Below are positions 35,307 to 45,581 of a stretch of DNA of 64,000 nucleotides, in pieces. The notes under the pieces are model-generated. The model was not told the origin of the DNA. It made no database searches and saw nothing but the letters and a program-made list of their open reading frames with translations. The position numbers were made by a program, and so were the translations under genes. Source of the DNA: Robiginitalea sp. (GTDB lineage Bacteria > Bacteroidota > Bacteroidia > Flavobacteriales > Flavobacteriaceae). The stretch lies in NCBI GenBank assembly GCA_024638915.1, contig JAHEJJ010000002.1, positions 104,166 to 168,165 on the forward strand. The letters run 5' to 3'. The stretch's first letter is position 1; each line of letters begins with the position of its first letter.

Positions 35307-35345
35307 TCTCTGAATTGTAATATTTTTATTCCCCGCGCGGCCTGA

Positions 35346-36617
35346 TCATAAATCAAAGCCGATGTCTTTTCGGTAATTCATACCATCGAACTCAACCTTG
35401 GCGAGGTTGTCGTAGGAAATGGAAAGCGCTTGATTCATATCGGTATCCAACGATGTGAAAGCCATTACTCGCCCACCATTGGTGACCGTTCTATTCTCCT
35501 GAACTCTGGTTCCCGCGTGAAATACGATAGCTCCTTCTACATTGTCCAGGCCGTGGATTTGTTTTCCTTTTTCATAGGTGCCCGGATAACCTCCAGACAC
35601 GGCCATAACGGTGCAGGCAAAGCGGTCGTCTATTTCAAGGTTTTCCTTTTCAAGATTGCCTTCAGCAAGGCTTTTGAAAAGCCGTATCAAATCGCTTTTA
35701 ATTCGCGGTAATATCACCTCGGTCTCTGGGTCTCCCAATCGTACGTTATATTCAATGACATAGGGGTCGGTTCCCACCTTTATCAAACCGATAAAGATGA
35801 ACCCCTGATACGGGATATCATCTTTTTTCAAGCCTTGTATGGTACGCTCTACGATCCTGGTCCTGATTTTTTCTTCAAACTCGGCATCCATAAAGGGAAC
35901 GGGTGATATTGCGCCCATCCCTCCTGTGTTGAGTCCGGTGTCACCTTCGCCAATACGTTTATAATCCTTTGCGAAGGGTAATATTTTATGATTTTCGCCA
36001 TCGGTGAGCACAAAACAGCTGAGTTCTATTCCCGAAAGGAATTCCTCCACCACCACTGTAGTACTTGCTTGCCCGAACTTTGCATCGAGGAGCATAGCGC
36101 TTAATTCCTCTTTGGCTTCTTTCAGCTCGTGAATGATCAAGACGCCTTTACCAGCCGCAAGTCCGTCTGCCTTGAGCACAAAAGGGGAATTTTGCGTTTC
36201 CAGGTAGGTTTTACCCTCTTCCAGCGTATTTACGGTAAAGCTTTTATGTGCTGCCGTAGGGATTTGATGCCGGTTCATAAAATCCTTGGCGAAATCTTTA
36301 CTTCCTTCCAATTGGGCGGCTTGTTTCTGCGGTCCGATGACGTGGATGCCGGCGAGATCGGGATCTTCCAGAAAGAAATCGTGTATACCTTTCACCAACG
36401 GAACCTCAGGTCCTACCACCACCATCTCGATGTCTTCTTCCAGGACCAGTTTCCTGACAGCCTGAAAATCATCGGGTTTAACATCTGAATTCTTCCCTAG
36501 TGATGCAGTGCCGGCATTTCCGGGTGCAATGACGAGTTTATTAAGCAACGGGCTTTGCTTTAATTTCCAGCAGATGGCGTGTTCTCTGCCACCGGAACCC
36601 AGAACGAGTATATTCAC
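35346..36617 (-). CDS. purD: Phosphoribosylamine-glycine ligase
   Basis: 423 residues from the GTG at 36617, giving (V/M)NILVLGSGGREHA, the standard PurD start. An in-frame ATG six codons upstream (36635) lies within the -7 box and is rejected. The enzyme joins glycine to phosphoribosylamine, step two of purine synthesis. ATP-grasp motifs (FVLKADGLAAGKGV, then YNVRLGDPETEVILPR) are intact. Its neighbours are unrelated. Confidence 0.96.
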   Translation of the reverse strand: MNILVLGSGGREHAICWKLKQSPLLNKLVIAPGNAGTASLGKNSDVKPDDFQAVRKLVLEEDIEMVVVGPEVPLVKGIHDFFLEDPDLAGIHVIGPQKQAAQLEGSKDFAKDFMNRHQIPTAAHKSFTVNTLEEGKTYLETQNSPFVLKADGLAAGKGVLIIHELKEAKEELSAMLLDAKFGQASTTVVVEEFLSGIELSCFVLTDGENHKILPFAKDYKRIGEGDTGLNTGGMGAISPVPFMDAEFEEKIRTRIVERTIQGLKKDDIPYQGFIFIGLIKVGTDPYVIEYNVRLGDPETEVILPRIKSDLIRLFKSLAEGNLEKENLEIDDRFACTVMAVSGGYPGTYEKGKQIHGLDNVEGAIVFHAGTRVQENRTVTNGGRVMAFTSLDTDMNQALSISYDNLAKVEFDGMNYRKDIGFDL

Positions 36618-36632
36618 AAAATGGAGTTTCGA

Positions 36633-36640
36633 CAAAAATA
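36633..36640 (-). promoter_or_regulatory. -7 box of purD
   Basis: TATTTTTG on the minus strand, an exact match. Transcription would begin near 36626, downstream of the ATG at 36635, which decides for the GTG start at 36617. Confidence 0.45.
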
Positions 36641-36712
36641 ATTGAAGGGATTCAATTATGGAGACTCAAAGCGAGATTAATTGATCCGTCAACCACATTA
36701 AAATGACTGTAA

Positions 36713-37699
36713 TTAGCGCTTGTTTCTGCTCGAAAAATCGCGGTGTTCAGTTTTTTCCAAATCTTCTGTGGACAGTGTTTTAAAATATTGGAAAGTTTTT
36801 TTCATTCCTTCTTCCCGGCCTACTTTGGGCTCCCAGCCAAGAATTTCTTTGGCCTTTGTAATATCGGGTTGCCTTTGTAACGGATCGTCTTTTGGGAGTG
36901 GCTTATATACGATCTTCTGATCGGTGCCTGTCAGTTTAATGATCTCCTCGGCAAAATCCCTGATCGTGATCTCATGAGGGTTCCCGATATTCACCGGCAG
37001 GGTGTAATCGCTCATCAATAAACGGTATATCCCTTCAATCTCGTCATCGACATAACAAAATGACCGGGTTTGAGAACCATCACCAAAAACGGTGAGATCT
37101 TCTCCTCTTAGTGCCTGTCCCATAAAAGCTGGAATAACACGGCCGTCGTTCAGGCGCATCCTGGGGCCATAGGTATTAAATATCCTAACGATACGGGTAT
37201 CCAGGCCGTGGAACCTGTGGTAAGCCATGGTAATCGATTCCTGAAAGCGCTTGGCTTCATCATAGACCCCTCTGGGTCCAATGGTGTTTACATTGCCGTA
37301 ATATTCTTCTGTTTGCGGATGTACTAAGGGATCGCCATAGACCTCTGAGGTGGAGGCGATAAGGATCCTTGCCTTTTTATCCTTTGCAAGCCCGAGCAGG
37401 TTATGTGTTCCCATTGCCCCTACCTTCAAGGTCTGGATAGGAATTTTTAGATAGTCGATCGGGCTGGCCGGCGAGGCAAAATGCAGGATATAGTCCAACT
37501 TACCGGGCACATGAACAAATTTGGTTACATCGTGATGGTAAAACTCAAAATTTTCGAGCTTGAACAGATGTTCTATATTTTTAAGATCGCCGGTGATCAG
37601 ATTATCCATCGCGATCACATGATGGCCTTCTTTAATAAATTTATCGCAGAGATGGGAACCTAAGAAGCCTGCTGCCCCTGTAATCAAAACTCTTTTCAC
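36713..37699 (-). CDS. UDP-glucuronate decarboxylase (UDP-xylose synthase)
   Basis: 328 residues, extended SDR family. The NAD-binding [10 protein letters not shown] (8-17) and the YDEAK catalytic motif (about 146-150) are present, with the UXS-type segments [14 protein letters not shown] and YGPRMR. It converts UDP-glucuronate to UDP-xylose (or the 4-keto intermediate). The upstream gene makes its substrate, with 29 bases between them. Closes the sugar locus. Confidence 0.93.
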   Translation of the reverse strand: MKRVLITGAAGFLGSHLCDKFIKEGHHVIAMDNLITGDLKNIEHLFKLENFEFYHHDVTKFVHVPGKLDYILHFASPASPIDYLKIPIQTLKVGAMGTHNLLGLAKDKKARILIASTSEVYGDPLVHPQTEEYYGNVNTIGPRGVYDEAKRFQESITMAYHRFHGLDTRIVRIFNTYGPRMRLNDGRVIPAFMGQALRGEDLTVFGDGSQTRSFCYVDDEIEGIYRLLMSDYTLPVNIGNPHEITIRDFAEEIIKLTGTDQKIVYKPLPKDDPLQRQPDITKAKEILGWEPKVGREEGMKKTFQYFKTLSTEDLEKTEHRDFSSRNKR

Positions 37700-37728
37700 G
37701 TATCCAATATTAAGTATTATTAATATGC

Positions 37729-39027
37729 TTATCTCCCGATAGATTCATAATGGAATCCTTCGGCTTTAATTTCTTCCAGGTCGTAAAGATTACGTCCGTC
37801 GAAAATCACATCTCCTTTCAGTAGTTCCTTCATCACCTGGAAATTGGGATTTCTAAAGACCCCCCATTCGGTGCAGATCACCAAGGCATCGGCATCTTCG
37901 AGAGCGCCATACATCCCCGGTGCAAAGGAGATCTGATCTCCGAGTTTTTTCTGTACATTCTCCATCGCCTCCGGGTCGAAGGCGGTAATCTTCGCCCCTA
38001 GTTCCAGAAGTTCCTCGATTACGTCCAATGCGGGAGCTTCCCTGATATCATCGGTTTCCGGTTTGAAAGCCAGCCCCCATATGCCAATCTTCTTACCTTT
38101 AAGGTCCCCATCAAAGTAATTTTTGATCTTGGGGATCAGTGCTACTTTTTGCTTTTTATTCACCTGTATCACCGAATCGAGGATCTTAAAATCGTAGTCC
38201 GCATCCTTACCCGATTTATGAAGTGCTTTTACATCCTTTGGAAAACAAGAACCGCCATAACCAATTCCAGGGAACAAGAAGCGTTTTCCGATTCTGGAAT
38301 CTGTACCCATCCCGATGCGCACTTTATCAACATCGGCCCCTACCAATTCACAAAAATTAGCGATCTCGTTCATAAAGGTGATCTTGGTGGCCAGGAAAGA
38401 ATTTGCGGCATATTTGGTGAGTTCGGCAGATTTTTCATCCATGATAATCACCGGATTACCTGAACGCACAAAGGGCTTGTACAGCCTTTGCATGGCTTTG
38501 ATAGCGCGTTCAGAGCTCGCGCCTACCACGATCCTTTCAGGCTTGAGAAAATCGTCTACTGCAAAGCCTTCACGCAGAAATTCGGGGTTGGAGACCACAT
38601 CAAACTCGGTTTTGGCATTCTTTGCAATGGCTTCCCGCACTTTTTCGGAGGTCCCGACGGGAACCGTACTCTTGTCTACAATGACCTTATACTTATCGAT
38701 CAGCATTCCAATTTCCCCAGCAACACCAAGAACATATTTAAGATCCGCTGACCCATCTTCGCCCTCGGGGGTGGGTAATGCCAGAAAGATGATATCTCCA
38801 TGATCCAGCCCATCCTGAAGGGAGGTGGTGAAACGCAATCGCTTTGCCTTGATATTCCTTTCGAACAAAACATCGAGATGCGGTTCATAAATAGGCACCA
38901 CCCCATTTCGCATCTTTTCAACCTTAGACTCATCGATATCCACACATACTACTTCGTTCCCTGTTTCAGCCAAACAAGTCCCTGTGACCAGACCGACATA
39001 TCCTGTACCTATGACCGATACTTTCAT
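37729..39027 (-). CDS. UDP-glucose 6-dehydrogenase
   Basis: 432 residues. The NAD-binding start is [16 protein letters not shown] and the catalytic Cys lies in [14 protein letters not shown] (about 258-271). It oxidises UDP-glucose to UDP-glucuronate with two NAD. Residues elsewhere fit the UDP-glucose rather than GDP-mannose subgroup, and the next gene uses UDP-glucuronate. Confidence 0.96.
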   Translation of the reverse strand: MKVSVIGTGYVGLVTGTCLAETGNEVVCVDIDESKVEKMRNGVVPIYEPHLDVLFERNIKAKRLRFTTSLQDGLDHGDIIFLALPTPEGEDGSADLKYVLGVAGEIGMLIDKYKVIVDKSTVPVGTSEKVREAIAKNAKTEFDVVSNPEFLREGFAVDDFLKPERIVVGASSERAIKAMQRLYKPFVRSGNPVIIMDEKSAELTKYAANSFLATKITFMNEIANFCELVGADVDKVRIGMGTDSRIGKRFLFPGIGYGGSCFPKDVKALHKSGKDADYDFKILDSVIQVNKKQKVALIPKIKNYFDGDLKGKKIGIWGLAFKPETDDIREAPALDVIEELLELGAKITAFDPEAMENVQKKLGDQISFAPGMYGALEDADALVICTEWGVFRNPNFQVMKELLKGDVIFDGRNLYDLEEIKAEGFHYESIGR

Positions 39028-39071
39028 TTTTTGGATTTATGGTTAGTTCAATCTTATATTTTAAGAGTGGG

Positions 39072-39102
39072 CAAATATAGAACGGGTATCACAGCTAATC
39101 AA
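39072..39102 (-). promoter_or_regulatory. Promoter of the UDP-glucose dehydrogenase gene
   Basis: On the minus strand TTG (39102-39100), 20 bases, then TATATTTG (39079-39072), an exact -7 match with good spacing. It separates the UDP-sugar genes from the rest of the locus. Confidence 0.52.
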
Positions 39103-39176
39103 TTATTTTGCTTTAAAAGCATAAAATCGGGATAAAATAACAGATCAATCAATATTCTCCGGTCTAAAGACCTCTA

Positions 39177-40544
39177 TCATATTCCCCGTGAGAACAATAC
39201 TGTGGTTATGGTTTTCATTAAAATCCTCAAATCCAATGTGATGGATTTATTCTTTATATAATAAAGATCGTATTCTAACTTCCGAAGTGAATCCTCTAAA
39301 TTTTCACCGTATTTATATTTAACCTGGGCCCAACCGGTAATTCCAGGTTTGATAATGTGTCTGACATTATAAAACGGCAGCATTTCATTCAGTTGCTTTA
39401 CAAATACTTTTCTTTCCGGTCTGGGACCGATAAACTGCATATCCCCTTTGATCACGGATAGTATTTGAGGAAGCTCATCTACCCTGAACACCCTGATAAT
39501 TTTCCCAAAAGGCGTAATGCGATGATCATTTTTTGAGGCCATAACCGCCCCTGAACTCTCGGCATCAGTAACCATAGATCTATATTTATAGATCTTGAAT
39601 TCCTTGCCGTCAATACCTACCCGTTTTTGTATATAAAATAATGGCCCCTTATTGAAAAAAAGATTTAACAGCCATACGAAAGGCACCGATAAGAGAAAGA
39701 CTAAGCCAATAAACAAAGACAATAGGAAATTTATTCCATATGTGAAAAGCCTTTGTAGATAGCGTATCTTTTTGTTTCTGAATTGTAGTATTTCATAAAA
39801 GCTGTCGTTATGCGAACGAAGCGGCATGGCTTCATAGATGTTCTCATAGAAAGAAGTGAAGGAAACCACTTCTTTCCCTTTTATAATGGACCGTAGCATC
39901 ATGTCCTCCAAGGATTTAGGAATGTTCGAATAATCCTTGGTATTGATGATATAAGCATCCACTTTATCGGCCGCCGATTGAAAAAACTTTTTATTTATCG
40001 CTGAGTTCTGATTCAGGGAATATGTGAGTTTTACTTTGTAGAAGGTTTCAATTCCTGCTCCGTTTATAGCCGCAATGTCGTCTTTTATATTCTTTTCGGT
40101 AACCTCGTCATAGATATAAAGCACGTTTTTGGTTACGGGAATGATCCTAAAAACATTTCCGAAAAAAAATCGCCAGAGTGCTATTTGAATTGGGGTGAGC
40201 GAAAGGAAATAGAGCAGCGGTTTTCTCCAGAAGCTCACATCAAAAACCAGGATGGTAAAGGTAAAAATAGTAAAGACGTACAATCCTGTGATATAAATCG
40301 ACTGTGAGATCACATATCTTCGCCTGGAAACTTTTGTAAGGTTGTAGAAGTCCAGTATATAGGAAATTGACAAATAAGTAGCTATACCCGTCGCAAATAC
40401 CCAGATTTTAAGATTATTAGAGATAAATTCACTGTCGATGGCGTGATTAACAAAAACATTAAGGGATACTATTATGATAAAAAGATCGCCAACCAGTAGT
40501 ATGAATTTTCTTTCTAAAGAACTTAAAATCGAAGGCCTGGCCAT
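39177..40544 (-). CDS. Initiating sugar-phosphate transferase (WcaJ/WbaP type)
   Basis: 455 residues. Four to five N-terminal membrane helices (about 10-120) precede a Rossmann-like region (about 130-235), another helix near 270-295 and the C-terminal bacterial sugar transferase domain: FKIYKYRSMVTDAE, DELPQILSVIKGDM, GPRPER and KPGITGWAQV. This enzyme loads the first sugar phosphate onto undecaprenyl phosphate, starting the repeat unit. The sugar itself cannot be read from sequence. Confidence 0.95.
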   Translation of the reverse strand: MARPSILSSLERKFILLVGDLFIIIVSLNVFVNHAIDSEFISNNLKIWVFATGIATYLSISYILDFYNLTKVSRRRYVISQSIYITGLYVFTIFTFTILVFDVSFWRKPLLYFLSLTPIQIALWRFFFGNVFRIIPVTKNVLYIYDEVTEKNIKDDIAAINGAGIETFYKVKLTYSLNQNSAINKKFFQSAADKVDAYIINTKDYSNIPKSLEDMMLRSIIKGKEVVSFTSFYENIYEAMPLRSHNDSFYEILQFRNKKIRYLQRLFTYGINFLLSLFIGLVFLLSVPFVWLLNLFFNKGPLFYIQKRVGIDGKEFKIYKYRSMVTDAESSGAVMASKNDHRITPFGKIIRVFRVDELPQILSVIKGDMQFIGPRPERKVFVKQLNEMLPFYNVRHIIKPGITGWAQVKYKYGENLEDSLRKLEYDLYYIKNKSITLDLRILMKTITTVLFSRGI

Positions 40545-40565
40545 AAAATAATCATGAATTATACT

Positions 40566-41309
40566 TCAAAAATAGCTCTTCATTTTTAATAGAATTGCAG
40601 ATAATACATAAAACAGGGATTTGACCACTGAGAGCTTTTCATGTTTCCTGTAAATATGCCACTCGTACTTGATCAGTCCAATTTTATTGGAGGATATAGA
40701 TCCTGTTCGCTCCCGATAGGAGGATAATACTTCGTCCAGTCCAAAACCATCTGCTTTTTTCAATAGATTTAGCCATAATGCATAATCTTGTCTCTTGCGC
40801 ATCTCGGGCATATATTGCTTGCCGTAATACCTTGTGTCGTACATGGCTGTTAGACAGCCCACAGGATTTTTATAAAGAGCTTTATGGTAAGATATTCTGG
40901 ATTTGACCCTAACTTGTCCGGTTACCTTGTTTCCTGAATCGTCTATTTTATCATAAGCCGTAAATGTAAAGGCATACTGGTTATCTATCATAAATCTAAA
41001 TTGCTTTTCGAGTTTCTCGGGATACCACAAATCATCGCTATCTAAAAAGGCAATGAAATCACCTTCGGCCAATCGGATTCCTCTGTTTCTAGCAATACCA
41101 GCCCCGCTATTCTTCTCCAACCGGATATATTTAATCCGTTTATCTTTGGCCGCAAAACTCCTGATAATTGTTGCGCTGTTATCCGTTGAACAATCATCCA
41201 CAAGAATATGCTCCCAGCTATTATATGTTTGATTCACTACAGAGTTCAAACATGCCTCAATATACTTTTCCGAATTAAATACTGGTGTAATAATAGATAT
41301 TAGACTCAT
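40566..41309 (-). CDS. Glycosyltransferase family 2
   Basis: 247 residues with the GT-A start SLISIITPVFNSEKYIEACL, the DDCSTDNS segment (about 38-45) and the metal-binding FLDSDDLW (about 89-96). RKRQDYALWLNLL (about 165) is common in capsule transferases of the WfaP/WcaA type. Cytoplasmic; donor and acceptor unknown. 22 bases upstream of the WcaJ gene. Confidence 0.94.
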   Translation of the reverse strand: MSLISIITPVFNSEKYIEACLNSVVNQTYNSWEHILVDDCSTDNSATIIRSFAAKDKRIKYIRLEKNSGAGIARNRGIRLAEGDFIAFLDSDDLWYPEKLEKQFRFMIDNQYAFTFTAYDKIDDSGNKVTGQVRVKSRISYHKALYKNPVGCLTAMYDTRYYGKQYMPEMRKRQDYALWLNLLKKADGFGLDEVLSSYRERTGSISSNKIGLIKYEWHIYRKHEKLSVVKSLFYVLSAILLKMKSYF

Positions 41310-41420
41310 TCAAATGCTTTTACCCTATATAAAGTCTACTAATTCCCCAGAAACAGGATATGTCTGGTCAACTACTCTGTGATATAATCTCAATTTCACG
41401 ATTGATTAAATGGGTCCAAA

Positions 41421-43481
41421 TTATGGTAATAATACGTTCTCAATAGAAACATTCTCGCTTTTAATACAGCCCTTAAAAATTCCAAAGGAAAGGCTCTTAT
41501 AACTGCTTAGGGCAGGATTAAAATCGCCGATTACATAAAAAGTCTTTCCAAAGCCGACAAGGTTCTTTTCCGAAACTGTGAATCCCCAGCCTTCAAATCC
41601 ATGAGCTTTCCTGTCTTCCGGTAGATCAACAAGGTCTTGTTCAAAAGGTTTGGCATGAATATAGAATCTGCACCCTTTTAAATTTCCAAACAGGAGATCA
41701 CTCAATTGAAGCTTTAGGAACAGCCTGTAACCCTTGGATAATTTTGAGATTCGAACTTCATCCACAATCAGATCTTCCCTTATGATTAGAGGTTTGGAAA
41801 GTAGGTTTGAGGAACCGGCCTTTCCCATTTCATTTTTGAACTTCTGAAATGCTTTGCCTTCTTTTAAATCGTTGTAATAAAGGAAGTAGTTGGCGAATTG
41901 TTCATTGGAGTTGTAAAGTTTAGGAAGTATATAATTTGCCAGTTGTTTGTTATTCTTCACCTCCTTCAGAACCACCACGTCGGTCGTGTTGAATTTTTTT
42001 GAGAATTTTACTGCTTCGACTCTCATCAAATCCCCATAGGTTTCTGGAAAAGATTGTAAGTTTTCAGATGTTGCAAAAAGTGATCCTGCCGATCCTGGAT
42101 TGTAATCAATGCTCAACAACCTACGGTTTTCTTTATCCTCAATAGTTGTCATTTTATTTTCAATATTAGACTTTGCATTTGGGAACAAGGTTTTCAAATA
42201 TCGGTCCTTAAAGATGAACATAGGTAATATTACCATGGCAATCAAAACCATGGATGTTGTCAATTTTGTGTTTTTACCACTAAGTAATCCTCTGAAATCT
42301 AAATGTTTAAAAATAACGTCTAACATTATGCCCGAAACTATAACAAAAGCAGATAGAAATGGTAGAATATTTCTATCCACGTAAACTCTCTGGTTTATGA
42401 TGAAGTTCACAGATATCAGAAGGATCAAAATAACAGCACCCCATTTTATCCGTTCCTTTTTGCCCAGTTTTATCAGACCATAGCCAAGGATAATTGGAAG
42501 TATGAAAAGCAGCCCTCCAAAGGAGGTAAACATCTCGCTCATTATACCTTTAAAGTTTTCAACGCGATAATTTTGAAGAACTACTTTCTTTGCTCCTGTA
42601 GCATATTGATAGAAATTAGAAAAATAGTCGTGGATCATATTGTTAAATACCTCTTTGCTATAAAACATGTTCCAATTAATAAGACAAAAAATGATCAGTG
42701 AAAACACAACAAGTTGTAATACATGCTGAATGCGTTTTTCGAGGCTTCTCGATTTTACTGCAATAAGGATCGTTAGTAAGACTATGAAAAAGAGGCTCGA
42801 AAATTTTAGTGAAATGGAAATGGCGATCACAATTGCCGATAAAACAATCCAAAATAGATTGACCTTCTCTTTATCAAATAGGTATAGATAAAGCCATAAC
42901 AACAGATTGATCATAGAGAGTAATAAGGGCTCTATATAGAAAAGACTTCTCTCTTCCAGGGCGAGAAAATTTATCCCAACCAATGTGGCCAACATAAACA
43001 TGGCGATAAAATATTGCCTTTTCCAAAGATAGAATACCAATGGAATCATGGTCAGAAATAATAATATGATCGCCTGCAGTTTAAGATAGTAGCGAAAATA
43101 TCTCAAATTAGGATCCTCAAGATTTTCAGCGGCTTGTGAAGAGTTCAGTCTATAATTTTCAACAAAGTAATTATGTCCCGGATAGTCCCAACCTTCTACG
43201 TAGATATTCCCCCCCATATGGCCTATCATTCCCACCAGGGCACCCGGGTAAAATAAATAGGTAAACAGGCGGGGGCCATTGAGTGCTCTGTGCCCCATAT
43301 TCGAAGCATTAAATTTTGGATGTGCCGATGTGATAGTATAATATTCATCTACTGTAAAGTCTTTCATGTGGTTTTGGTTGTAATTCAGTTGAATTACCAC
43401 GGTGCTGAAAAACATCAATATCAGAGCGATTATCAGTAATCTGTAATATGAAAGGAAAGTAAAAAATGTTCTAGTCTCCAT
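41421..43481 (-). CDS. GT-C-like polytopic membrane protein
   Basis: 686 residues. A first helix (about 10-30) is followed by an extracytoplasmic loop with FTVDEYYTITSAHP (about 38-51), then about ten more helices to about 430 and a C-terminal soluble domain of about 250 residues. An acidic residue in the first loop plus this topology is the GT-C pattern (protein mannosyltransferase/ArnT type, using lipid-phosphate sugars). The next gene upstream, one base away, is also GT-C-like. Substrate unknown. Confidence 0.7.
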   Translation of the reverse strand: METRTFFTFLSYYRLLIIALILMFFSTVVIQLNYNQNHMKDFTVDEYYTITSAHPKFNASNMGHRALNGPRLFTYLFYPGALVGMIGHMGGNIYVEGWDYPGHNYFVENYRLNSSQAAENLEDPNLRYFRYYLKLQAIILLFLTMIPLVFYLWKRQYFIAMFMLATLVGINFLALEERSLFYIEPLLLSMINLLLWLYLYLFDKEKVNLFWIVLSAIVIAISISLKFSSLFFIVLLTILIAVKSRSLEKRIQHVLQLVVFSLIIFCLINWNMFYSKEVFNNMIHDYFSNFYQYATGAKKVVLQNYRVENFKGIMSEMFTSFGGLLFILPIILGYGLIKLGKKERIKWGAVILILLISVNFIINQRVYVDRNILPFLSAFVIVSGIMLDVIFKHLDFRGLLSGKNTKLTTSMVLIAMVILPMFIFKDRYLKTLFPNAKSNIENKMTTIEDKENRRLLSIDYNPGSAGSLFATSENLQSFPETYGDLMRVEAVKFSKKFNTTDVVVLKEVKNNKQLANYILPKLYNSNEQFANYFLYYNDLKEGKAFQKFKNEMGKAGSSNLLSKPLIIREDLIVDEVRISKLSKGYRLFLKLQLSDLLFGNLKGCRFYIHAKPFEQDLVDLPEDRKAHGFEGWGFTVSEKNLVGFGKTFYVIGDFNPALSSYKSLSFGIFKGCIKSENVSIENVLLP

Positions 43482-45581
43482 CTAGTCCTGGTTTTTAACT
43501 TTTTGAAGTATACAATAAATGGTAAATAATTGTAAAAAACCGTTTAAGTCTTTTGCAAATGAGGCATTTTCAATTAGTTCATCGTATTCTCCAATTATTG
43601 AATAAATCAGATGTTCTATTTCCTTCTTTAAAATCGTACCCTTCACATCAAGAATTTGATTGTCCACATCATATTCATGGGTTAGGTGCAGGGTAGGACG
43701 AGCCATCACCATTTCAATGAGATTGTTGATGTCAATATTTGTTTCAAATTCGATTCTCAGTGCAATATCCACATTTTCCTGATTACCGATATCTTTAATT
43801 TCTTGAGTGGGATAGTACGTTATTTTAATGTCTGAAAATGAAGCTTGTGAACGAATATACTTATCCGAATCGGACTTTCTTGAATCGAGTTGGCTTAGCA
43901 CTTTTTCTTTGGTATAGCCCCTTGTTTTTATATCCCGATTTATTTTCCAATGTAAGCGTAAATTCTCTTCTGGTTCGATAAAAATCTTTAAATCAAACAA
44001 GTTCCGTTTTGCCGATATATAAAAGGGGTGAAGACCCTCAAAAATGACAATCTTGTTTGGATAAACCTTTTGTGGTTTTGTAAACTGACCCCTATTATGG
44101 TCATAGAATTTTCTCAAAATGCTACGTCCTTCTTTTAAGGTTTTCAAGTGCTGGATTTCCTCATGCAAATAGTTAGCCTTCGGCGACAAATGCGTTAATT
44201 TGCCCCACTTGTCGTGACCCCTTTCCCAACGATGCATATCATCCCCCTGAATTCTAGCAATATTTCCTTTCCCTAGTAGATCGGTAAGAAGTTCTGTCAA
44301 GGTAGATTTTCCAACCCCAGAATCGCCCCCGATCCCCACCAAAAAGGGTTTGTTCTTTATTTTTTTCTCAAGGTTCTTTTTGATCCCCCACTTATAAATC
44401 CAGAAGACATTCAAAATCAAACAGGTTTGCAAAAAGGTAAAGGCTATACTAGCCACAAGATCAGGGTTGGCCAATTGCTTGCTTGCTATAAAACCATAGG
44501 CTGTAAAATTAGATTCCCCAAATAGATAGATATAAAAGAAATCAGAATCTTTTATCAAAAAATAATACAATAGAAAGGCAAATTGCAATGCCATTATTGG
44601 AAAAAAGGTGCTTTTCTTCTCCCTGATAGTAAAATAAATGAAGAATGGCAAAATCCAAAAGTACCAGCCCGGTTGGGGAGGAATGAAAATCAACAACACC
44701 GAGAACGAAAAGCCAATAAAAATAAGAAACAGATCTTTGCCAATATTTTTGAAGCGTGTGGCAGCAGCTAAGAGAATAAAATAAGCCGCGGGAATGATAT
44801 AAAAGTTTAATCTTTCCAGCATTGGAAAACTCGCATTCCAGATTCTAGTTTGTTCATCATTGTCATAAACCATTTTCAAAAAAGATTCACTATTCAAATA
44901 GGGCAGATTCATAAGGATGAAAGTCAATAATGTGGTCACAGACAGTATTGCGATCTTTTTAACCCTTTGATGATTATTGTTATGCCAAACGAATAAAAAA
45001 TAGAATGGTATTGCCATAATGAGGTTGGTCTTAGTAGCAATTCCTAAACCAAGAATCAATGCCGCAATAAAAAGTTCTCTTCTGAAGATCGCATAGAGTG
45101 ATACCAATAAAAATGCAATAGGTATAACATCGAACTGGCCATGCATGTAATTGATATAAATAAGCACGGGAGATAGCCAGTAATATAGAAGTACTTTGGT
45201 CTCATTGCCTTTAAGCAATCTACTCAGAACCGTCAATATCACGATGTCGGCTAACAGAAGTGGTATACGAATAAAAAAGGGTGAAATATCTGCCAGAAAA
45301 CCACCAAAAAACCCCAATATATAGAGCATTAACGGTGGGTAGGGAAAGGCATCGGTCATACCGGAATCCATAAAAAACTCATAGGGGTTTTTGAATCCGG
45401 AATTCCATAAATAGGTTACAAAAGGTATGAATGCTTCGCGAAGAAACCTTCCCGCAAACAAGAAGGAAAGAAGTATCTTAAGGAAGAGACCTACCCAGAA
45501 TAACCTATGGCGGAATATTATTAGTTTAAATACCCCCTTTTTATCCTTAAAGGAGAATTGTCCAATCGACATCAAAGCCAT
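43482..45581 (-). CDS. GT-C-like membrane domain fused to a uridine kinase/phosphoribulokinase-like domain
   Basis: 699 residues. Residues about 1-400 form roughly ten membrane helices with YPPL (81-84) and MHGQFDVIP (146-154), motifs of GT-C transferases. Residues about 410-615 are a P-loop kinase: Walker A GGDSGVGKST (418-427), the QGDDMH segment (445-450), the Walker-B-like strand IVIFEGLHPFY (511-521) and a LID-like RGYTKEKVLSQLDSRKSDS (554-572), as in uridine kinases and phosphoribulokinases. A C-terminal 85-residue tail is unassigned. It overlaps the GDPD-like gene by ten bases. No frameshift is needed, so the fusion is real unless misassembled. Confidence 0.85.
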   Translation of the reverse strand: MALMSIGQFSFKDKKGVFKLIIFRHRLFWVGLFLKILLSFLFAGRFLREAFIPFVTYLWNSGFKNPYEFFMDSGMTDAFPYPPLMLYILGFFGGFLADISPFFIRIPLLLADIVILTVLSRLLKGNETKVLLYYWLSPVLIYINYMHGQFDVIPIAFLLVSLYAIFRRELFIAALILGLGIATKTNLIMAIPFYFLFVWHNNNHQRVKKIAILSVTTLLTFILMNLPYLNSESFLKMVYDNDEQTRIWNASFPMLERLNFYIIPAAYFILLAAATRFKNIGKDLFLIFIGFSFSVLLIFIPPQPGWYFWILPFFIYFTIREKKSTFFPIMALQFAFLLYYFLIKDSDFFYIYLFGESNFTAYGFIASKQLANPDLVASIAFTFLQTCLILNVFWIYKWGIKKNLEKKIKNKPFLVGIGGDSGVGKSTLTELLTDLLGKGNIARIQGDDMHRWERGHDKWGKLTHLSPKANYLHEEIQHLKTLKEGRSILRKFYDHNRGQFTKPQKVYPNKIVIFEGLHPFYISAKRNLFDLKIFIEPEENLRLHWKINRDIKTRGYTKEKVLSQLDSRKSDSDKYIRSQASFSDIKITYYPTQEIKDIGNQENVDIALRIEFETNIDINNLIEMVMARPTLHLTHEYDVDNQILDVKGTILKKEIEHLIYSIIGEYDELIENASFAKDLNGFLQLFTIYCILQKVKNQD

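Noticed and set aside
35307..35345. Terminator between the DUF6341-like gene and purD
   Set aside because: The convergent gap has a T-rich piece and a CCGCGCGG stretch, but no stem followed by a T run.
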